Of a stretch of 64,000 bases of DNA, positions 59,030 to 64,000 are shown in pieces; positions within the stretch are counted from its first letter, which is position 1; each line of letters begins with the position of its first letter. Position numbers and translations under genes: made by a program. Under the pieces are notes generated by a model, which worked only from the letters and a program-made list of their open reading frames with translations, was not told the origin of the DNA and searched no databases. Location of the stretch: NCBI RefSeq assembly GCF_006542765.1, contig NZ_SKCD01000011.1, positions 434,001-498,000 on the forward strand. Direction: 5' to 3'. This DNA is from Paenibacillus luteus. GTDB taxonomy: Bacteria; Bacillota; Bacilli; Paenibacillales; Paenibacillaceae.

Positions 59030-60255
59030 ACGCTGTATGTATAGCAACTTATCGTTCGTATGACGACAAAGCAGATTTCAACAAAAAAGCATTGTCCATT
59101 GCTGTCGGCTTGACTGTTGGAAGTTGGACGGAACTTCCTGAAGCGCAAAAAGCAGATATGGAGAAACATCTTGGTAAAGTATTGTCCGTCAATGTCCACG
59201 AGCCTCTTGATGCGGCTGCAGGTGAACGATTTGCTGACATTCGCATTGCCTATCCGGACATTAACTTCAGCCGCGATCTGCCAGCCCTACTCGTTACTGT
59301 GTTTGGAAAACTATCTATGGATGGCAAAATCAAGCTCCTTGATCTAGATGTTTCTGAAGATTTTGTTTCTGCCTTCCCTGGCCCGAAATTCGGTCTTCAA
59401 GGTGTTCGTGACCTTCTTGGCGTTCAAGACCGCCCACTGCTCATGAGTATTTTCAAATCCGTGGTCGGCTATGATTTAGCCAATTTGCAAGACCAATTTT
59501 ATAAACAAGCGCTTGGCGGGGTTGATCTAATTAAGGATGATGAAATTCTGTTTGAAAATCCGCTTACGCCGCTGGAGAAACGTGTTGAAGCTTGTATGTC
59601 AGCAGCAAAGCGGGCGGAAACGGAAACCGGCCAAAAGCTGCTGTATGCGGTTAATCTAACCGGTCCTACCTCGCAGCTTGCCGCGAATGCGCGCAAAGCC
59701 ATTGATGCTGGCGCTAACGCGCTGCTCTTCAACGTGCTAGCCTACGGCTTTGATGTGCTCCACGAGCTTAGCAGCGATAAAACGATTAACGTACCGATCG
59801 CTGCCCATCCTGCAATGGCTGGGGCGATGTATCCATCCCCCCATTACGGAATCAGCGCTTCCCTGCTGCTTGGCAAGCTTATGCGGCTAGCCGGAGCCGA
59901 TCTCGTTCTGTTCCCGTCGCCGTATGGCTCGGTCGTCATGCCTAAAGAGGAAAATCTCGCGGTTAAGGATGCGCTGCTTGAGCCGCTGCACGGTCTCAGA
60001 TCCAGCTTCCCAGTACCGTCCGCAGGCATACATCCCGGTCTTGTACCGCTAATCTTAAAAGATTTCGGCACTGACGTTGTCGTTAATGCTGGCGGCGGTA
60101 TCCATGGCCATCCGATGGGAACCGCAGCAGGCGGACAAGCTTTCCGCCAAGCGATTACAGCTACCTTAAATGGAGTACCGCTCCGAAATGCAGCTGATCA
60201 AGCAGGCAACGAGGCGCTGCATGCAGCAATTCAAGCATGGGGGATAAAAGAATAA
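59026..60255 (+). CDS. mtnW: 2,3-diketo-5-methylthiopentyl-1-phosphate enolase (RuBisCO-like)
   Basis: A 409-residue RuBisCO-like protein that enolises DK-MTP-1-P in methionine salvage. The lysine to be carbamylated is in GGVDLIKDDEIL (near 165), matching GGxDxxKDDE of the superfamily. Other blocks are LLFNVLAYGF and the phosphate-binding VNAGGGIHGHPMGTAAGG. It lacks the RuBisCO residues needed for CO2 fixation. It overlaps proC by four bases and mtnX by one, so it is embedded in the proline operon, unlike Bacillus subtilis where mtnW follows the aminotransferase gene. Confidence 0.93.
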   Translation: MNAVCIATYRSYDDKADFNKKALSIAVGLTVGSWTELPEAQKADMEKHLGKVLSVNVHEPLDAAAGERFADIRIAYPDINFSRDLPALLVTVFGKLSMDGKIKLLDLDVSEDFVSAFPGPKFGLQGVRDLLGVQDRPLLMSIFKSVVGYDLANLQDQFYKQALGGVDLIKDDEILFENPLTPLEKRVEACMSAAKRAETETGQKLLYAVNLTGPTSQLAANARKAIDAGANALLFNVLAYGFDVLHELSSDKTINVPIAAHPAMAGAMYPSPHYGISASLLLGKLMRLAGADLVLFPSPYGSVVMPKEENLAVKDALLEPLHGLRSSFPVPSAGIHPGLVPLILKDFGTDVVVNAGGGIHGHPMGTAAGGQAFRQAITATLNGVPLRNAADQAGNEALHAAIQAWGIKE

Positions 60256-60935
60256 TGACTGATAACCAGACAGCTAAGAAACGCATCGTGTTTTGTGATT
60301 TTGATGGAACAATTACCGTTAATGACAACATTATTGCAATTATCAAGCACTTTAATCCGGATGGCTGGGAGAAAATTGCCCAGCAAACCATCGCTCAGGA
60401 GCTTACCATCAAGGATGGCGTAGGACAATTATTCCGCCTTCTCCCATCATCCATGCAAAAGGAAGTTATCGCGTTCAGCATTTCTAACGCTCGCATCCGC
60501 GACGGGTTTGCAGAATTTCTTGCTTACTGTAAAGAGCAGCACATTGACTTTTATGTGACGAGCGGTGGAATCGACTTTTTCGTGTATCCGATTCTTGAAG
60601 CTTTTAACATTCCGAAAGACCATATCTACTGCAACAGCAGCGATTTCAGCGGTGAACGTATTGAAATCTTATGGCCGAATCCTTGCGATGAGCACTGCAG
60701 CAACGATTGCGGCATGTGCAAAACAACGATTATGCGCCGCTTTCCTGAGGGCCAATACGAGCGGATTATTATCGGGGACAGCGTTACCGATTTCGAAGGG
60801 GCTAAGCTCGCTGATGTGGTTTATTCCCGCTCCCATTTGACAGTGAAGTGCAAGGAGCTCGGGTTGCCCCATTACGAATACGAAACCTTCCATGATATTA
60901 TCCAAAGCATGAATACAGAAAGGAAGTCTGTGTAA
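60255..60935 (+). CDS. mtnX: 2-hydroxy-3-keto-5-methylthiopentenyl-1-phosphate phosphatase
   Basis: A 226-residue HAD-superfamily phosphatase acting after MtnW in methionine salvage. The catalytic Asp pair is in VFCDFDGTITVNDN at the N-terminus; VTSGGIDFFV is motif II and IIGDSVTDFEGAKLADVV is motif IV. Four Cys (CDEHCSNDCGMC) near residue 145 form a cluster that could bind zinc, as in the family. The start at 60255 overlaps the mtnW stop (TAATG), and its stop overlaps mtnB. Start chosen because the longer frame lies inside mtnW. Confidence 0.93.
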   Translation: MTDNQTAKKRIVFCDFDGTITVNDNIIAIIKHFNPDGWEKIAQQTIAQELTIKDGVGQLFRLLPSSMQKEVIAFSISNARIRDGFAEFLAYCKEQHIDFYVTSGGIDFFVYPILEAFNIPKDHIYCNSSDFSGERIEILWPNPCDEHCSNDCGMCKTTIMRRFPEGQYERIIIGDSVTDFEGAKLADVVYSRSHLTVKCKELGLPHYEYETFHDIIQSMNTERKSV

Positions 60936-61588
60936 TGAGCTTTCAACAAATTGCTTTAGAAGATAAACAGCGTGCTCTCTCCGAGCTGCGCGAAGTCAAA
61001 GAACTGTTTGCCTCCCGCGGATGGTTCCCAGGCACGAGCGGAAATCTATCCGTTCGCGTAGGTGACTTCAAAGCGGACGATTTCCAATTTGCTGTTACCG
61101 CAAGCGGCAAGGACAAAACGATTCATACGCCCGAGGATTATCTATTTGTGGATCAGGATGGCAAGCCCTGTGAGACCACTCGTCTCAAACCATCCGCCGA
61201 AACCCTTATTCATTGCGAAATCTATAAGCTGACAGGCGCCGGTGCGATTTTCCATATCCATTCGGTCTACAACAGCGTCATTTCGGAATATTTCTGGGAC
61301 CGCAAATCAGTCCCGGTTGACGGCGTTGAGCTGATCAAAGGGTTCAATATTTGGGATGAGGAAGCGCATATTGAAATCCCCATCGTTTCAAACTTCGCGC
61401 ATATCCCTTCTATTGTTCCCGAAGTAACCGAACGCATTGTGCAAAACATTCCGGGAATTCTGCTCCGTAAGCACGGAATCTACGCCTGGGGAGCTAACGC
61501 ATTCGAAGCGAAGCGCCATTTGGAAGCCTTTGAATTTATATTCGAATATGTATACCGTCTGGAATTGCTTCAACGCGGAAATCGCTAA
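60935..61588 (+). CDS. mtnB: Methylthioribulose-1-phosphate dehydratase
   Basis: A 217-residue class II aldolase-fold enzyme dehydrating methylthioribulose-1-P. Markers: WFPGTSGNLSVRVGD near 30, the zinc ligands in IFHIHSVYNS (near 107) and LRKHGIYAWGANAFEAKRHLE near 178-198. Stop and start overlap with mtnX (TAATG). It is the last gene of the operon and is closed by a long terminator. MtnA, MtnK and MtnD, needed for the rest of the pathway, are not in this window. Confidence 0.93.
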   Translation: MSFQQIALEDKQRALSELREVKELFASRGWFPGTSGNLSVRVGDFKADDFQFAVTASGKDKTIHTPEDYLFVDQDGKPCETTRLKPSAETLIHCEIYKLTGAGAIFHIHSVYNSVISEYFWDRKSVPVDGVELIKGFNIWDEEAHIEIPIVSNFAHIPSIVPEVTERIVQNIPGILLRKHGIYAWGANAFEAKRHLEAFEFIFEYVYRLELLQRGNR

Positions 61589-61601
61589 GAATTAAGCAAA
61601 A

Positions 61602-61653
61602 CAATAGGAAAAGGCGACCTGCAGCACAGCTGTACGGTCGCCTTTTCCTATTG
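61602..61653 (+). terminator. Terminator of the proBAC-mtnWXB operon
   Basis: A perfect 18-bp stem (61602-61619 with 61636-61653) has a 16-base loop that can pair further, and T-rich bases in the 3' arm. It lies 14 bases behind the mtnB stop. Confidence 0.88.
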
Positions 61654-61772
61654 AAGTGAGCTGAATTAGAATCTATGTAAATGCCACATCGAGCTGATCC
61701 TTCTGTCAACAGAAAAAAAATATCAGACTGTCGCTGTTTTTTTCAACTAAAGTGTCCCGCTAGTTGAGCTTC

Positions 61773-62131
61773 TCATACGATGATTTTAATAAAGCCAGTG
61801 CTTTTTGGAGTAAACTCAAATCGTTGGTAAAATAGGTGAGCTGCTTCTCTTTCTGAACGATTACCACTATTAAGCGACGTTGAAATTGCCCCTTGATTCA
61901 TTGCCCAATACTCAGCCTCTGAAAGCAACTGTTTTCCTATCCCTTTACCTCTAGAATCACTGTGTACCACCATGGCAACGATAAGCACATTGATGCCATT
62001 TTTTTCATAAACGTTGGATTTTTGAAGCGTCCTTTCATTTCCTCATAGCTTGTTGGGTAGCCTAATTCGCCCATTAAAAAAGCGATGCCATCAATGTCTT
62101 CCAAAGTACAGTCTCTTACAATAACACTCAT
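61773..62131 (-). pseudogene. GNAT acetyltransferase gene with internal deletion and frameshift
   Basis: The N-terminal part (MSVIVRDCTLEDIDGIAFLM, then EEMKGRFKN) is in one frame from ATG 62131 with GGGGGATG upstream. The rest (YEKNGINVLIVAMVVHSDSRGKGIGKQL, cited in part, with the acetyl-CoA loop RGKGIG) is in another frame. The junction near 62010 joins RFKN-PTF directly to YEKNG, so the usual stretch of about 25-30 residues between them, containing the central strands, is missing. A small deletion that also shifted the frame explains both. The product cannot be a normal N-acetyltransferase. Confidence 0.8.
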
Positions 62132-62339
62132 TGAGCATCCCCCATCTCATACATTGTAATTTATGTGATCTATATTCGTTTCAACCATATTCATTTCTTT
62201 TTAAAGAATCACGCTAACCTGCCCCTTAATAAAGAAATGGAGCAGCTGCCGCAGCAAACTGCTCCTTAATTGTTCAACTATCGTTTGCCGTTAGGTCAAT
62301 GCTAATCTCATTCCGAGTAATGCTGTTTATTAGGCCCCG

Positions 62340-62795
62340 TTAGAGCCTCGCGAACGTGATGTAATCGACTTGGACGGGCTCTGCCGATTCGATTCGAAGT
62401 GCCCGGTTGATCTGTCCCCGGTGATATTGCCCATGTAAGAGGACCTGCGACAGGATGTCCCTGACGGAAGTTCGGAACGGAACCCCGCTCTGGTTCTCAT
62501 AGTTGACCATCTCGTCCAACTCGGATTCCTCGAGCCCTTCGATATAAACGCGATATTGCTCGGCGTTCTCTTCAAACAACGTCCGGATCGCCGTCAGGTC
62601 TTCCGCTTCCTCCCACAACGAATATTGCGCACTGCCCTTGCCCTGCAATCGGGACAACCAGACTCGTTCCGCGACCGCGATGTGCCGAGCCAGCTTCAGA
62701 AGGTCCTTGTTCTTCGTCTCACTCTCCTCGAGCGCGTCCAAAATACGTCCGTCCGCCCAGTATAGATGGTCCATCATGCGCTTGATCGTCTTCAT
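62340..62795 (-). CDS. DinB/YfiT-family protein
   Basis: A 151-residue four-helix-bundle protein. Metal-binding His candidates are H38 (LARHIAVAERVW) and the pair in HGQYHRGQIN near residue 120-127. The family includes thiol-S-transferases dependent on bacillithiol and DNA-damage-induced proteins of unknown role. It starts MKTIKRMMDHLYWADGRILDAL with GAGGGGG upstream of ATG. It is a single leftward gene between the broken acetyltransferase gene and a hypothetical gene. Codon use is more GC-rich than in its neighbours, hinting at transfer. Confidence 0.88.
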   Translation of the reverse strand: MKTIKRMMDHLYWADGRILDALEESETKNKDLLKLARHIAVAERVWLSRLQGKGSAQYSLWEEAEDLTAIRTLFEENAEQYRVYIEGLEESELDEMVNYENQSGVPFRTSVRDILSQVLLHGQYHRGQINRALRIESAEPVQVDYITFARL

Positions 62796-62886
62796 TACGG
62801 TTTCCCCCTCTTCGTATCATCGATTACTTGAACCTGCTGTTCCCCGCTAGCGTAATAATTTTGCATTGAAATGAAGCCCTAAAATT

Positions 62887-63189
62887 TCAATAATTTCTGC
62901 GCTCGCAACTTTCATTCAAGTCATCTCCATCATAAAATAAATCAGAGCGATAGCTTTGAAATACGTGATGCTCTCTACCACCTTCTTCTTGAGTATAAAG
63001 CCTGTATTTAACTCTAAAATCAGCTGGATGGTTCCATATTTCTTCATAGGGTTTCCACCCCGAGGCCCCCCTCACACAATTAGTTCTCACCTCAAGAGTA
63101 CCATAAAATGGGTAACCTATTGCACCGCTTTGCGCAAAATAAAGCTTGTAACCATTCACGGTTGACATTAACGTAACGGCAATGTTCAT
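62887..63189 (-). CDS. Hypothetical protein, start uncertain
   Basis: A protein of about 100 residues with natural-looking composition: MNIAVTLMSTVNGYKLYFAQ, then GYPFYGTLEVRTNC and VFQSYRSDLFYDGDDLNE. Aromatic residues are frequent and there are three Cys. No domain was recognised. None of its possible starts (63234, 63189, 63168) has a ribosome site on this strand, and the upstream part overlaps the ribosome site region of the divergent MerR gene. It may be truncated at its 5' end or not translated. Confidence 0.45.
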   Translation of the reverse strand: MNIAVTLMSTVNGYKLYFAQSGAIGYPFYGTLEVRTNCVRGASGWKPYEEIWNHPADFRVKYRLYTQEEGGREHHVFQSYRSDLFYDGDDLNESCERRNY

Positions 63190-63212
63190 AATGAGGGGAG
63201 GAGGTGAAGTCG

Positions 63213-64000
63213 ATGAAAGTTCATGAGGCAGCAAAAATGCTTGGAGTTACCCCTCGCACGCTGCGTTTTTATGAGGAAAAAGGACTAATTACTCCATACA
63301 AGGCGCTCGAAAACCGATATCGCGACTATTCAGAAGCCGATCTTATCCAACTACGCTGGATTATTTCGCTTAGAGAGCTCGGACTGCCCCTTTCGTCCAT
63401 TCAGGATGCTTTATCCGCTGTCCAACAACCGGATGCATTCCTTCGTAAAGTAGAAGCAGCACGCAAGCTCTTATATGAATCTTGGATTACAGCGACAAAA
63501 GCACTGCAAGCCTTGGATGAAACCATTTCCGTATGGGAGAAAAACGGTAACACCAACTTGCACCAACTGGAGAGCGCTGCTGAGGAGATGAAGCAAAACC
63601 GAATGCTGCGGGCTTCATGGAGCGATCTTTGGAACTATGATGATATCGCGCTGCAGCACGGTTACCGAGCTCCGCTTATTACGCTGAATGGAATCATATC
63701 CGAAGAACACTATAATTTATCACTTCACAAAACGATTGAATGGCTGGACCCACGTCATGATGAAATCGGTTTGGAGCTTGGCGCAGGCAGTGGAAATTTA
63801 TCGGTGCTAGTCACGAATGCAGGGGCAAAGCTTACTGTCGTTGAACAATCCGCCGAAATGCTGTCCTTGATCAGGGAAAGGCTGCCTGATGTCGATGCCA
63901 AGCAAGGCAACCTACTTGCGCTCCCTCTTGCCGCTCAAAGTTATTCTTTTATCGTTTGCACCTTTGCCATGCATCATTTGACTTCTTCCCAGCAGCTGCT
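63213..64000 (+). CDS. MerR-type regulator fused to a SAM-dependent methyltransferase (partial, cut by window end)
   Basis: Open from ATG 63213 to the window end without a stop. Residues 1-70 form a MerR helix-turn-helix (KVHEAAKMLGVTPRTLRFYEEKGLI, cited in part), followed by a coiled-coil linker to about 135. From about residue 165 a class I methyltransferase begins, with the SAM-binding LELGAGSGNLSVLV near 190 and ICTFAMHHLTSS-like VCTFAMHHLT near 250. GGAGGTG lies seven bases before the ATG. This is a fusion of a DNA-binding and an enzyme domain; MerR proteins respond to ligands or metals. The rest lies beyond the window. Confidence 0.8.
   Translation, partial: MKVHEAAKMLGVTPRTLRFYEEKGLITPYKALENRYRDYSEADLIQLRWIISLRELGLPLSSIQDALSAVQQPDAFLRKVEAARKLLYESWITATKALQALDETISVWEKNGNTNLHQLESAAEEMKQNRMLRASWSDLWNYDDIALQHGYRAPLITLNGIISEEHYNLSLHKTIEWLDPRHDEIGLELGAGSGNLSVLVTNAGAKLTVVEQSAEMLSLIRERLPDVDAKQGNLLALPLAAQSYSFIVCTFAMHHLTSSQQL

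Noticed and set aside
1..64000. Prophage or integrative element
   Set aside because: No integrase, capsid, terminase or transposase genes, and no attachment-site repeats were found.

Overview
The window reads as chromosomal DNA of a Gram-positive spore former of the Bacillales, most probably Paenibacillus or a close relative. This is inferred from strong GGAGG ribosome sites, tiny YjcZ-type spore proteins, a GerMN lipoprotein, SLH-domain and AMIN/amidase wall proteins, a proline T-box, a YqkE-like protein and a Bacillus-type methionine salvage cluster. There is no rRNA, tRNA, CRISPR array, prophage or intact transposase. Most sequence is ordinary core genome. The accessory-looking parts are 1.4-5.4 kb, 9-18 kb and 61.7-64 kb.

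Layout. 0-5.4 kb: an HD-domain protein, two tandem YjcZ-like proteins, then a leftward set of SUKH/DUF genes resembling orphan toxin-immunity genes, with a decayed gene at its end. 5.5-18.5 kb: a MocR regulator divergent from a DJ-1/PfpI protein, a membrane HD-GYP protein, a zinc-finger/NDT-like protein, a thioesterase, a LysR regulator, a TerD-vWA protein, and an NAD-kinase-like/SPFH pair behind a repeated operator-like motif. 18.5-25.2 kb: a sugar ABC importer and araA with recognisable cre and AraR-type sites. 25-34.8 kb: rRNA/tRNA-type modification enzymes, a CapA-like protein, MarR, and topoisomerase IV (parE-parC). 34.8-49.5 kb: purT behind a structured leader, a heterodimeric ABC exporter, a double dynamin-like GTPase, endonuclease III, an SLH protein, a GerMN lipoprotein and a cell-wall amidase. 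49.6-52.7 kb: leuCD with a divergent LysR regulator. 52.7-61.6 kb: methionine salvage (omega-amidase, aminotransferase, mtnW, mtnX, mtnB) interleaved with proB-proA-proC under a T-box. 61.7-64 kb: a decayed acetyltransferase, a DinB protein, and a MerR-methyltransferase fusion cut by the window end.

The observations most worth checking are: (i) the purT leader, in which the Shine-Dalgarno lies in a long interrupted helix followed by a U-run; (ii) the coupling of mtnWXB to proBAC downstream of a proline-type T-box; (iii) the immunity-like cluster without a visible toxin; (iv) four copies of a 13-14 bp motif before the SPFH gene; and (v) the MerR-methyltransferase fusion. Three genes are broken by frameshift or deletion. 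Several short genes (36, 38 and 55 residues) were found by reading the sequence directly.
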